From positions 1 to 64,000 of the forward strand of contig CAJNYU010001140.1 in the NCBI GenBank assembly GCA_905331475.1: 64,000 nt of DNA. Reading direction: 5' to 3'. The position numbers were made by a program, and so were the translations under genes. Shown here piece after piece: positions 34,890-48,295 of this stretch; within the stretch, counting starts at the first letter, position 1; the number at the start of each line of letters is the position of its first letter. The notes below the pieces were generated by a model. It was not told the origin of the DNA, ran no database searches, and saw nothing but the letters and a program-made list of their open reading frames with translations. This stretch comes from Rotaria socialis (Eukaryota; Rotifera; Eurotatoria; Philodinida; Philodinidae).

Positions 34890-37800
34890 CTAGCCATTTA
34901 CTGTTGATATAAGGTCTGTTTCAAGCATATCATCTAGTCGAGTTTCATCAAGTAACACTAAACCATCGAATAACGGTTCAAAATTTTGCAATGATGCATG
35001 ATTATCTTTAGCAACTGCTGAATGTTCCGAATTTCGGCTATTCTTAAAAATACTAAATGAATTGTGATATGCTTGTCGTCGTAGAGTTTTCGAAGCTGAT
35101 GACGAGGCGAAATGGTGAATATCTTGCGATGGAATTGAATAACGACTATCACTAGCTGCTTCCGGCCAAGATATTCGTCCCAGCTGAACTTTATTAAATA
35201 AACATAAGCTTACGGCACGAGCAACGCGTCCTGGTTGTAATGAACTGAATTTATAATATGAAATATGAAAATATTTGAACAGTATATTAAACAAACTTAC
35301 GCATTGCTTGTGATAAATTGTAAGTGACATTCATCACCGGAAGAAGAATCTTCTTCTTTTTCTTCTTCTTCGTCGTCGTCGTCGTCGTCATCCTCATCAT
35401 CTTCTTCGTCAGCTCCGTCATTACATACAATAAGACGTTCCATTTCAAATGGTTCAGTAACTGAAAATACAAGACAATATTAAACTTGTAAAAGATTTAA
35501 AAATCCAATAGCCGTTATCAATCGTAATTAAATTAAAGTGACTTACCAGTAGTAATTCTATTTTCCACTCGTGGACCATTCAATTGATCGAACAATCGAT
35601 TCAAAGTTTCTTCTTGCTATTTACACAGAAAAAAAAGTATTTAGTAATGGAATTACCAAAAAATTCTTTTTTTGCAAATTTCAGAAATCCTAGAGACAAG
35701 TTAAATCTCTATTCGAAAGCAATGTAAAAAATCTATGTTTTCTAATAAAACTGAATGAATCATTTTTACCATAGATAGAACTAATTTTAAGTCTTGATTA
35801 TCAGATAAAATTGCATTCAAATGTTGCACCGTCAATACAATAGGACGACCTTGGTTCGGATGTAAACGATTTGTAACTTTTGGTTGTCTTTTTTTTGAAT
35901 GTGGATCACGATAAACTTCAATAATCTAAATAGAAATAATTCTTTCATTTCTTGGAGTTTAAATCTCAAAATTTACCTTGGGCACAAATACCAAACATAC
36001 AGTGGCTGTTGTACAAATAACAATAAAAAATGATCTAAGAAAATATGAAAACTGCATCTGTTCAGATGGTATAAATATAACCAAGGAGCCAAGTGTACAA
36101 CAAATAAACACAATATATACACTTAAACCGATATAACGTGAATCATTTAATGCCGGCATTGTAACATGACGGGTTTTCCATGATAGAAATGAGCCGTAGA
36201 ACTAACAAATTTAATCAATTGAAAACTGAGAATAAGGTTTATGATGAAAACTTTTTCTTACCATTAATAAACCTTTATTTAAAACTAAAACAACAAACCA
36301 TAAACTCATATTTTTACTTTTACATTCTTCGCGATATGGAATTATTTCTATATCTTGATTGTCCTTACAGACGAAAAACAAAAGTTATTTTAATTAAGGA
36401 AAGCAAAAAACTACGCCAATACTTTTAATCGATGTGGTGCAGAATAAACAAGTACTCGACGTATAGGGTCTAATATTTGCCATACGATTAAAAATATCAA
36501 ATCGATAGTTAGTAGAACACCAACAATTGCAAGTAACCGGGAATCATGAATACCCTAAATATGATCTTCGTCAAGAAATTCTGTTTTTAAATAAAAATAT
36601 CTTTCTACTCGTTTCGTCGTATTAATATTTGTAAAAATTGAATGTACGCGCCAAGTTTTACTGAACATCGATCCAAAAGCTAATGTAAAACTAATACATA
36701 GAATCCAGACTCGAGTCTTCAAAAAGAAAAAAAAGAAAATATCTCTATAATTTCTATGCAATTATTTAACTGACCGGACAAAAAATGTTCATAATTGTTC
36801 CGACATACGATTTTTCTCGAAACAACGATGAATTAATACCCATTAAAATCATACTAATATAAGCCAACATACATCCACATAATATTATATTATTTAATGT
36901 TGGACTTGACATACGAATGTATCTAAAGGACATAGACTTAATTCAAACACTCTACATCATTCAGTATGTGCTTTATTTTTACCGATGTGATCGAAAATGA
37001 ATATTAAAAGCAAGAAATGCACATGACATGAATAAACCAATTCCGCTACATATTGATATCGATATAAATACAGAAGGATAGATATGCTCGAATTGTACTG
37101 TTTGATTAGTTCGATCTCGTGGTGGACCATTTCCTTGTGAAAAGAAAACCCAATTAGTGAAGTTAATCTCTGGAGGATTAAACTATGAAAAGCGATATTT
37201 CTATTGTTAATGATGACAAGCAAATGCGGAACGGTCACAGACACACTAACCACGGGATCTACATTATTAACATAACTCACAAACTAATAGAAGCGGTTGT
37301 GACCAAGAAGAAACCAGTGAGTGACTTCTTTCTCTTGTTGTCACTCACCGAAACATTATTTTATTCTATCTAGTAGTTTGACAAGCAAATCTCTTCATTA
37401 TAATGAGTTCTTTAGAAATACACTAAGGACATAGTTCCTATGTGAGCTGTCATGATTTTTTATAATTCTAAATTTTGACTTTTCTTCTCATGAAAAAAAT
37501 ATTTTCGATCTAGAACAAACCATGCCACATAATTGGATTAAGTGTATATAAAATTGGTGGACCATCTTTTGATTCCGAATACGTGGCACGAAAAATTTTC
37601 ACAACAGTTAAATGACAATCTTCTTCTTCTTCATAACATGGAATTGTACATGTTTCATTATTCATCATTCGACAAGCTAAATAGTCAATGGAAATTATTT
37701 GATTTAAATTTGATTTATTTTTCTTACCAACAAATTGCTCAACAAGAACTTCACCTATTCGACCACCATCTAAATACCTCACTCTGCCCTAAATTTGAGC

Positions 37801-40800
37801 ATAATCGAAAAACTTTCATTTGTCATGTCGAATTCACTTACAGTAGCACCAATAAAATCAATATCGTCAATTATATTTTTAAATACTTCAGTATTCGATT
37901 GATTACTCGTTAATTTTAATCGATAGAAATATGCTAAAGACCATATTGTATCATATGCATACGCATCGAAATAATCGTTTTCGAATTTCGAAAATGATTT
38001 TATATATTCTGAAACAAATTCTGATCGATTCTAGAAACACAAAATCGATTGTATTTTCCGATAGAATTATTTATTGGATTTTTACTGCATTCTCGTCCAT
38101 GGAAAATTGTGGTACACGTGTTTGTAATGTACCATTCATTGCTCGAACGATTTCTTGCTGTGAACAATGAGTTGGCTCATTCCACCAAGGTGATGACGAT
38201 GGATAACCAAGAATAATCCATTGATAACGAGATCCATAAACTTGTTCACGAGCTGCCTATCTTTTGAAAACCAATAAGAAACTCTAATCAAATGTATCGG
38301 ACATACCTGACAAAACATATGTCTAGCAACTGTTTGATTGAAATTTGCAATAATTATTCGTACATCTCGAGTCTATGCGAAACAATGTTTTATTTCTTAT
38401 TTTGAGATATTCAATGAATGAAATATTACTTTAAAATCTTTTAATAATGTTTCAATATACCGTTCATTATTAGCCTGCCATATTGGCCCATGCCGATAAG
38501 CAAGACCACGTGTTAAATTTACTTCAAATAGCTTTTTATCCATAGCAGTTAAATTTGAAAAATCATTTGCCACCTAAAAATGTTCCATAGAAGAAAATTT
38601 ATTCGTTGTCGCCTAACAGCTGAAGTCATTCAAGTGAATTTTTCTGACAGTTTTCTTCAACATCAACATTACATCAGACAGAATAGTAATAAGCTAATTG
38701 TATATGCACTTTTCTGTTTCCTGCCGTGATTGGGTCGATGCTGACCAATTTCCCATTAAGATATTTTTCTTTCAAAACTTCTTTTAAAAACAAATAAAGA
38801 GATACTTTGTTGTCCTTGGAATATGAATAAAAATCATTTCAATCTCAATGATTGATTACGCGATTATTTATTCGACATTTAATTCAGTCATATGGACATG
38901 AGTTAATTTTATTGAAGTATAAAATTAATAGTTTTCTCGTGTTTTTCGTCTTGCCATGGAGCTTTACAGTAACAAACTAATCTCGTCTTATGATAATCCT
39001 ATTTTGCTTGTCGAATCTATTCTATTGAAATTATCGTGATAGAAAAGTAGTTTTAAAAGTAGAACATAATTGGAATATATTTTATTTTTCACTCAGTACA
39101 AGAACCATCGCTATCATGCATGTTTTCAATAATGCCAAAGACTTTTCTATGCAAAAGCTTACTTTGATTTACTACAGTAATATACGGATGGAGCATTAAG
39201 ATTATCTGGAATTTGGCCGAGAGTAAAAATGTCGAAAAATAAAAACTGTAAAGATATCGAAAGGAAAAATGTCGAAACTGAGGTGACACTTCCATACATC
39301 TTTTTTTTTCTTTGCGAAAATGAATCAGTCAGTAGACTTAATTAAAACAAAACGTTTATTATTAAAAGAAGACTAAAATGTTTTTGAGGATGATAGTTAA
39401 TCCATCTTTAAACAATGTTCTATCTGCTTGATTAAAACTTCTTTCTTACCACAATTAAAGACAAACTTTTAAGGAGCTCACATGCTGTAGTGAGATAGTT
39501 ATACCTTATTTATTCGAATTAATGAAATATCAATCATCGTTGATGATAGATATTTCATCAGAGGGCACTACCACTTTTATTTTGTTTCTCGAATAATGAA
39601 TGATTGAAGATTGTTATTTTTTATTCTTCTTTATCTATTTCTTTGCACTGAATGAACAATAGTCTGATAGACGGACCATAAATTTACAGTAAGATAAGTC
39701 AATATTCGTCGTGAAATAATGACATCTTCATTACATACTTTTCCAAACAGTCTTCATTTAAACTTCCCTTTTTTTTTACAACAAAGTTTTATTTGAATGT
39801 TCTTATTTTCGACATTTTTACTTTCGACCAAATTCAAGTTTACCATTAAGAAAGTAAATGCATACATTATCGTTACAATCTATTTTGAGTTGAGTCATAC
39901 CCATAGAAATATCTAATGTACTATTAAGTGCAAATTCATGGATATCTATATATATCTATAGTTGCACTTAGGGATTGTTTTTTTACTATAAACTATCCAT
40001 ATATGAAACCAATTAATTACATTAATATTGTATTATTGAGAAAATTGATAGCAAAAACTCGAAACAATATATATGTGTTATATTCGCGTTACCTTCGGGG
40101 AAAAGGGACTTTTTTCTACCCCGTCAACCTCATAATTGTTTTCCGCTTGTCATATTGCCTGAACTTCCGATAAATAAAGCTATTAATCAGAGAACAGTAA
40201 AGTTCTCAACTATATTATTGTATATATCAAGAAAGAAAAATTGTACTCGATATTATATTTTTCATAATATTTTCATAAAACTCATTTCATTGATTATCTT
40301 ATTTAAAATAAAATAACTTATGAAGCAACTGGAGACCGGTTCACTTGCATCGATGAAAACTTAAATAGAAACGGCTTTTTTATTCTTTCTCTTGTTCATG
40401 CTTACAAAAAGCTATGCCTAGAATTTTAGTTTTCTCTAAGTACATGACTACTGTATGTTTCTTTGTCTTTTAACTAACCAGAGTATATTTTGAACCATGT
40501 TGATAAATCAAACCAAACCGTGTCCAATTAAAATATTGTAATAATTGTTTACGCACTAAATTATGAGCGTGATCTGATGGTACAATATGATAAAAATATG
40601 GATAACGATCTTTAGCTAATAATGAAAGATCACTATCGGTAAAGGAAATCTAAATAGAAATGATAAGCTATTAAAATTTAATTCATTAGAATACATACAA
40701 CAGGTAAACGAAAATAAGTCGCCGTTTCAGATATATAACTAAGCACAGTTTGACAAGCATCAGTAAATATAACACCCAATGATGATGATGATCGATTCAT

Positions 40801-41144
40801 CATGTCAAAAAATGTTTTTACACTGGTACCAACATCACACTGAAAATCAAAATTTATGAAATTTTGAGAAAAAAATATATTTATTACGCTGAAGAACCTA
40901 CTTTAATAGTTCCTTCAGTTTCATCGAGATGAAATTGAAGATTTATTGGCGATAATAATTGTGCATTGACTTGTTCAAGAGCAAAATGTATTGATGGGTA
41001 ATGTGAATTTGTAAATAAGCCATTGAGAGTAATACGCTGTCGATTAGCATTTAGATGATGATGACCATAATAATTATTGGCAAGTACAGAATAGACTAAC
41101 ACAAAAATAAGAACCAAAAATAATCGAAATGGTTTGGTGCCCAT
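34890..41144 (-). CDS. GABBR2: Metabotropic GABA-B receptor subunit 2-like (class C GPCR)
   Basis: Eighteen phase-consistent exons from the ATG at 41144: 40902-41144, 40699-40839, 40479-40649, 38430-38573, 38307-38372, 38086-38256, 37842-38030, 37521-37788, 36983-37169, 36775-36922, 36609-36716, 36423-36554, 36262-36363, 35977-36201, 35770-35925, 35547-35616, 35301-35460 and 34890-35244 (1011 residues). A signal peptide is followed by a bilobed venus-flytrap domain (ALEQVNAQ, DRYPYFYHIVPSD, DVRIIIANFNQ, GSRYQWIILGYP, YAYDTIWSLAY). The 7TM region has MSSPTLNN, FGSMFSKTWRVHSIF, VWQILDPIRR, MPALNDSRYIGLSVY and CLVFVPK, closer to GABBR2 than GABBR1. The tail holds a short heptad-like segment and an Asp/Glu run. 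GABBR2 carries G-protein coupling in the heterodimer. Introns are mostly about 50-65 nt except a 1.9-kb one. Confidence 0.93.
38574..40478 (-). other. Large intron of the GABA-B receptor gene
   Basis: A 1905-nt intron, over thirty times the usual size in this gene, between the exons encoding GSKYTL and VANDFSNL. Coding phase is kept and the protein aligns without a gap across it. It contains the inverted-repeat element L (about 39209-39836) and no recognisable extra exon. Confidence 0.7.
39209..39836. repeat. Inverted-repeat element L (TGTCGAAA boxes)
   Basis: The left arm AATTTGGCCGAGAGTAAAAA (from 39210) continues as TGTCGAAAAATAA. Its inverted partner at 39803-39835 reads, on the minus strand, AATTTGGTCGAAAGTAAAAA then TGTCGAAAATAA. 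Inside the left arm, TGTCGAAA-type boxes repeat three times at about 16-19-bp spacing. The word matches element K at 33868-33886. Family unknown; no coding content. Confidence 0.55.
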
Positions 41145-41712
41145 TCATGGCGATTCAATTCATCTATATGAAGAACAAAAAAGAACAGGAGAAAAGAACA
41201 AAATAGTAATCATCATCTCTTTTTTTACTTAAGTTGAGTAATAGTATTAAATAAATGAGAAAAAAAACATGAATAGATAATATTGAATAAATCGAAACAT
41301 ATTCAACTAAATTCATTCGAGAATTTTCTGCTTGATCAAATGTAACACACATAAAACAGTCAATGAAGCGGGATAAAAACAAAATAGATCTAGGTAACAT
41401 AATAAAGAAAGATGTTCAAAATATGTTTCTTTTTCTATGTGTAAATGCTTTCACTCTGATTATTGGTTTATAATAGCTTGTACTATGGTATTATCTAAGT
41501 TGTTTGCTCATTTTGTTTCTCTGGCAATTCCTGAAAAAATCTTCCTTTTTTATTCTCTTGTTCACTGATGTATCTCATTTTCTCTTACCATGCAATCAAT
41601 CAATTGCGAACTAAACAATCGGAATGAGAAAAGAATGAGAGCAGTGTTTGGACGGAACGATACTCGAAAGAAAAACTGTAAGCGCACTATGTCTCAACTA
41701 TTAACTCATCGA

Positions 41713-41743
<31 letters not shown>

Positions 41744-43700
41744 CGAACTCATAGGAAAAAACTGAAGAAAATACACGACTTAGACTACAATTGTTCACTT
41801 ATCTATAATGTCTGTCTATCTTACTAATCACTGATGACGCCGTCATTCTCATATACACACACATTCACTCTCACTCATTTTCTGCCTCTTTGTCGAGAAT
41901 AGCCGTCGGTGTTCTGCTGAAATGAGCAGAAAGCATGGAAACATTTTAAGAAAGAAAACTGACAAGGAGTTGATGAGAAGAGAGCAACAGCAGGAGACAG
42001 AGAGGGAAAAGTCGCCTGCGCTGTCAAAAAACAACTCTATATTCGCCAAGACAAATCGTATCTTCGTCAAATCGGCTACGCGTCACAACTTGTGAATATA
42101 CACAAATTTGAATGAACACAAGTTGTCATTTGATTAACTAATCTTATCGAACATTCAGACACACATATATATGTATATATATATATATATGTGTGTGTGT
42201 ATAAGCGTATGACTTTGCTTGTATTGTCTTAGTCGTTTAGTTTGACATCTTAATATGTTAGCACTTCTTCTTACATGAAAAGAAAAACCTATAGAATCAA
42301 ACGTTTAAATCAGTCGATCGTTTTCTCAATAACAGTATCGATTGACTTCAATTGGAAAAAAACTCAACGCAAAGAAAAAAAGTAAGAATAAAGACGGAAC
42401 TCTCTGGAGGTATGGCCCGTTGTATGTGGCGGTAAAAGAAAAAGAATAAGGAAAGTTATCAATTCTTCGGTAAAACACTCACAAACAAAAAGAACTTAGG
42501 AGTATATAACGTTCCTCTGTAGACAGGCTACTTTATGCAAAACTGAGAGGAAAAAAACTGAGACCCTAACTTATTCAACATACTTATATTCGATGTTTTT
42601 TTTATCTCTATCCATTAGTAATGCATTACTCCAGCGCAAGTGAATCTACGTGCCGATAGAAAGATACTGTTGTTATGATTGCTAAGAAAAAAAGTTCGAC
42701 TAGATCTATAAAAGAATGACAAATAATCTATCTCGAGTTCTTCTTCCTTTTCGTTGATAAAGAAGTGTCACTATGTGTATATGCATGTTATTTTGTAAAT
42801 AACGGATGACACATAGGAGTCGAGGAAAACCATTGCATCCGCTCCGACCACTTTATTAGTCGAGTCAAAATCATTTTATACAAATATTTATATAGATACA
42901 TACATACATATTATATATATATATATATATATATATCACTTTCGCCTCTCAAACAAAAAACTCGTTTCATTATCATAATACTAATGCCTACAGTAATAGG
43001 AGACAAAAATACATTCTACCCAGAGAAGTTCCTATGATAGCGAGAATTTGATATGCTTTTCTAACAATGAAAACATAATACTTTTATTTATTTTCAACAT
43101 GACAATAATGAACGAACGGAGTTTCATGATTAGATCGCCGATCAGCCTTCCGGTTTTTAGAAAATGTTTATTTGTCCTTCATCGAAATACTAAACTGATT
43201 GCAATAAGACGTCATACAAAGACGAGATTATGAAACCATATTTTATATTTAATATTCAAGTAAAGATACAATCAACAATCGTCTATAATCCTTTTATATG
43301 AAAGAAAAAAATATATATATATATTTGAAAATGCATATAATTATTATTCATGACTGTCTACAAGTTTATTATTCTTAGGAAAAACAACATCGCATATGTT
43401 GTAACGATGTTATTTTTCTTGTCGTGTTTTGATTTCCAATTAAAATCTAGGTGTTAAATATGTATAGAAACACACAAAACAACATCATTTACCGGAAGAT
43501 TTAATTGCTCGAAAAAGTTTCTTTTCCTTTTTAAAACCTTAATGTTACAGTTATTGGTAATCTTACTTTATTGTGTAATCGAAGCATATTTCTATGGAAA
43601 AAATATTCAAGTCTATGTTGTAACTATGTGCTAGTAATATTTTTTTGGCAACTACGCTTATTTTGAATCCCTGCAAAGTAGTTCCTTTGGAAGTTTTCTT

Positions 43701-43707
<7 letters not shown>

Positions 43708-43739
<32 letters not shown>
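43708..43739. repeat. (CT)n microsatellite
   Basis: A near-perfect CT dinucleotide run. The minus-strand open frame over it (Arg-Glu repeats) is an artefact. Confidence 0.85.
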
Positions 43740-43740
<1 letters not shown>

Positions 43741-44488
43741 AACAACTATCTCATTAGTCTAAAAATGAAAGTGATTATGAAGGTGTAACTAACTCGGATA
43801 GACCATTAATGATATACATATATATATAATCATAGAACGATGCTCTAAAAAATCATAGTGGGAAGATAATCAACTGTAAACTACAGACAGAAGATACTTG
43901 CCATAGTTTCTAGAGAACGATTAATGCAAACACAAAACTTCTCGGTTTTCTACAAATGAAAACTAGAGAATCTATTCTATCTTGAAGGAAGCTCTTTGTA
44001 AAGAAGAAAATTATTTTACGTTCATGCTGAATGAGCCTATACATCATCGATTGATGCAAGAATGTTTTTCTTCTCTTAGTAAACATAAGTTATCCATCAG
44101 ATTATGGTAGAGATTCTGGTTGATGAAATAACGCTGGCAACAGAGCTAGTGACCAGTTTGTTTGTTTTTTAAATTAATTAGCCAATTTGATTACTAATAA
44201 TGATAAAAACCCCATAGAGTGGTGAAATCGCTGCTAGCATTCATTGAATTCGCAGGTGCTTAATTTAGAAACAAACCCCCAACCTAAACAAGTCAAAGCT
44301 ATTCGAGTTGTGCCACTCAAACATCCAAGTGCACTAATTATGGAACTACTAGTTACACCGCTGCTGGTCACTATTGTAATATGTGCACAATTTTCGTAGA
44401 TGTCACTCGTCTACACTGATTCAATAGTTATTAGAAAAAAATATATATGCTTGGTAAACTGCTGTGCAATAGAAGTTTAAAATAATTA

Positions 44489-44520
44489 TTCGTTCGTTCG
44501 TTCGTTCGTTCGTTCGTTTG
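44489..44520. repeat. (CGTT)n microsatellite
   Basis: Eight near-perfect tetranucleotide units ending in TTTG variants. Confidence 0.85.
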
Positions 44521-44706
44521 TTTGTTCACAGAAGATAACTGCACATTTTTTAATTTTGAGACGTCAATTATTTCAAATTCCATGCATTATGGTTTGAAAT
44601 TTGAGTCCTATAAAATGATTTGAATGAATGAATCTCTTTTTTTATTTGCCTGAAAAATGATGGTCTTTATTTTTGCTTCGCTTCATTGATAGAGCGTTCA
44701 GTTTAG

Positions 44707-47700
44707 ATGGATGAGAGTGGACTTCGTTCACGGCAAAAAGCAGGAAGTAAAACTAATGATAAACCTTCGGATCAAGAAAAAGAAAAAATGCTTCTAAAGA
44801 ATCGAAAACTAGTTGCTGAAAACTATGAATTTGGTGATGCCCAAAAATTACCGACCAATGTTCAAGATATTATTGAGAAAAAATTTTTACGTCTATTCAT
44901 TTGGGAACTATTTTTCGGTAAGATGTCGTTTCGATTGTGATAATTATGACAGGTTCTATTTTTCGTATAGGATATATTTTTTGGACGATCTTTTTCGGCA
45001 TTGGGCCAATGGTTATGTTTTTTCCAATGGTTAAATTAGCTATTGATGGTTATGAAGTATTAATACTGTCATTAGCAAGTCCAATTATACTTAATATTTC
45101 ATTAGTAAATTCTATTGCTGAAGTAAGTTAATTTTTTTTAATTTGCTAATTGACTTTGTTAATTTTTCGCATAGAGCAATGTCGGAAAATTAGTTATTCG
45201 TATTTTCGTAATTATCAGTCTATTATCATTTCAAATCGAAGAACCTGTAATTCGATTATTTATACTTTCATGCGGTACTTGTGCTGTTATGATTGATCTT
45301 TGTACAAGTCTTAATTCACGATATTATGCATATAGGTAAATATTTTAATTAAATTTAAGCACTCACCAAAGAGAAAACTCTTTGTTCTTTTGATGTTTAG
45401 ATCGATTGTTGTTTGGACATTGACAATCAGCTTTTTTTTCTTTCTCAGTCTTCGTGTTTGTTTTTCAAGTATCATGCCAGCATGGTCGAGTGTTACGGCG
45501 AATCTAGTGCATTTTCTCATTGGACTTGTAATGATTGTGGATCAATTTGGACGTGGTATAAAAGATTCATCTGTGAAATTTTCACACAATCATATTGATG
45601 CTTGTTTTCTTGATCTTTAGACAAAACTATGTGGCAATTACTTCCGTCAATCTCATTCGATTCATCTGCTAAACTTGGTATGTTATCTAATTTCAATCAA
45701 TGAAAATAACATATTACGACTTTTTCTAAGGAGCCAATCCATTACGTTCATCATCACGTCAAGATATTTTACAACCAAATTGGCTATTACTTGGTATTGG
45801 TTTCGGTTGTTTATTGTTTAATCTTCAATGGGTATTTGCTGATATATCAGTGATTAGTCGATGGGCTTCAAATGGTTTTCCTAATCAAGCACTTGATCCT
45901 ATTCCTTACGGGTAACAACCTGAATTCTCTTGAAAAAAGGAGTTACCGGTTGTTTTATTTTTTCAAGACTTCTCATTTGGATTGGTTTATTTTGTGGTGT
46001 TGTAACAATTACTCGTATAAATATAGTTACAAATCGTTGGTGGGCATCCGTAGGTTTCATTGGTTATGGTTTACTATATTTTAGTCGAGGAAATCTTTCA
46101 TTTATGGGTAAATAAGCAATCTTGCTTTTTTTTGTGCTTCATTCTTTCTTTTTACCTTCGAAAAGGTGGTGTTGCTTTGAGCGTATTTATTGGATCAGTA
46201 ATTCCGTTACTATTCGATAAGATAGCGCGTGGTCTTGCGCCACGGATTATTGTTATTGCTGCTTTAGCATATATTATTCAAGTTGTCTATGCTGTTTGGA
46301 CAAGCGCCTATAATTTTGTTCCATTTGGTGGAACATTAACACGAGAAACATCACATATTTTAGTGTTCTTTAATTTTCTTGGAATTTATTTTGGAGTTTA
46401 TACTGCTAGTAAGAAAATGATAACACTAGTTAGTTTTATTCTTACAAAAAAAATGTAATATTTCTAGAACATAACTTAGGAACCTATATTCGTAGTCATA
46501 CTTCTTCAATAAGTTTTCCAAATCGTCAAATTTGGTCAGGTGAGAAATAGTCTTGAAGTGAATATATTCTTGACTGAGATTCTTTTATTTTAGCATTTGG
46601 TATTGCCTTCTTAATTGCATCTACTGGTACATTTTCACGTTTTCTTTCGTTACCATCAACATCATTAAGTCATACAGAAGATGTTCGCTGTTGCCTTTTT
46701 CAATTGTCTAATTTCTTTGTTTTCTTTTATATTAATTAGCCGACTCATATTACAGCTGCTGTATGGACAGTTCATTTTGGTTATGATAATAATGCTCGAC
46801 CGAGTCTTGATCGTGTTGCATCTGTACTTGCCGATACTAGTGAGCCAAAAAGTCTATAGTTGGTAAAATAATTATTTTTCATTTTCAACTAGATGCGGAT
46901 GTCATTGGCCTTCTTGAAACTGACACAGCGAAACCATTCTTTGGAAATAATGATTTAACTTCATATCTAGGTGAAAAATTACATATGTTTACTGATTTTG
47001 GTCCATCAACAAAAGATCATACTTGGGGGTAAGCTTGATTTATGAAAGTTGAATAGAATATTTTATTTTATTTTTCAGTTGTATTATTCTTTCAAAATAT
47101 CCAATTGTTCGATCAGTACATTATTTATTACCATCACCAGAAGGTAGATATTTGAAATATAGAGATAAATATATTTATCTATTAATCAATACGATTAGGT
47201 GAACTTGCTCCAGCTATACTTGCAACAGTTCAAGCAGGCAGCAAACTAATTGATGTTATTATTGTTCATATGGGTAATGATAAAGATGATTTAGATCGAA
47301 AATTACAAGCTGAAAAATTACGAGATATTATGCACAATAGGTTTAATATTCAATTTTTTTGCGACAATAAAATAGATTGATTCTTTTTTAGTACTAACCC
47401 ATTGATTTTTCTTGGTTATGTAACATCAGAACCATTCAGTCGTGATTATCGAACATTAACTTCTCTTGCAAAAGATATTGATCCAACAGATAGAGACCGA
47501 TGGTGTGAATATATTCTATATAAAAATTTGATTCGGTATGCTTTAGAGAGCGATTCTTTTAAATTTTTATCGCAAAAACAATTTTTAGTGTTGGCTATGC
47601 TCGAATTACTCATGCAGGACTGACTGATACTGAAATTCAAATGGCTAGATTTAAAATTCCAACAAGTAAAAATTTCGCTGACAATCCAATTGTAGTTACT

Positions 47701-47899
47701 AATCCATCGAGTGTTACTGATCAATCAGTTCATTTTAATTCAAGATTTGGATCATTCTACAAAGGCCATGGCCGATTTAATACTCATCGTTTTCATATGG
47801 ACACACCAGTACGTTGATTTATTTGCTGTATTTTATCAAGAAACTATAAATTTTCATTTTTAGAAATATTTTCTTCCACAAGATCAAAAAACTAAATGA
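44707..47899 (+). CDS. PGAP2IP: PGAP2-interacting protein / CWH43 C-terminal-like
   Basis: Seventeen phase-consistent exons: 44707-44917, 44971-45122, 45175-45335, 45401-45555, 45621-45677, 45731-45911, 45968-46107, 46166-46408, 46468-46539, 46594-46682, 46740-46839, 46893-47028, 47079-47143, 47199-47340, 47392-47535, 47589-47808 and 47864-47899 (767 residues; human protein 699). About ten hydrophobic segments form the N-terminal membrane region ([20 protein letters not shown] through [12 protein letters not shown]). The C-terminal endonuclease/exonuclease/phosphatase-like domain starts near [13 protein letters not shown] and contains [48 protein letters not shown] and [20 protein letters not shown]. 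In yeast Cwh43 this module helps replace GPI-anchor lipid with ceramide. Introns are 46-65 nt. AATAAA near 48194. Confidence 0.9.
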
Positions 47900-48295
47900 T
47901 TTGGATGAAAACGAACTTTTGACTGTGATTAAAATTATTCTCTCAATAATTCATTCATCTTTTTAAAGACATTCATGTAAAAAACTTTTCTTAATATATT
48001 AAATTTACGTAGTTCTTTTGTTCGATGAGAAACAATTGATTTTCTATTGCATTTTTTGTTATTCGTCAAATTACGAACGATACAAAAAATATTGACAATG
48101 TATGTTGTGTGATATGAAGCAAGAGGACTGATTTATCAAGTGTTTGCTTTCTTCTGTTGGCATATTGCTTTTTTTGTCTGATAAGAATGAGTAATAAAAT
48201 AAAGCTTTTTTTGTTCATGGATTCGGAATGTCAATATTAACTTAGTCAGAAAAGAAACCATATTACTCGACGAGACACACACAGTACAGGTATCA

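Larger units (their letters stand above)
41145..44706. other. Gene-free region rich in simple repeats
   Basis: Upstream of both the GABA-B gene (minus) and the PGAP2IP-like gene (plus). Simple repeats seen: (AT)n at about 41720-41741, TATG/GT repeats at about 42166-42200, (AT)n at about 42912-42935, (CT)n at about 43708-43739 and (CGTT)n at about 44489-44520. No gene recognised; the short frames are low-complexity products. Confidence 0.5.

Noticed and set aside
43563-43745. Arg-Glu repeat open frame
   Set aside because: It is a translation of a (CT)n microsatellite.
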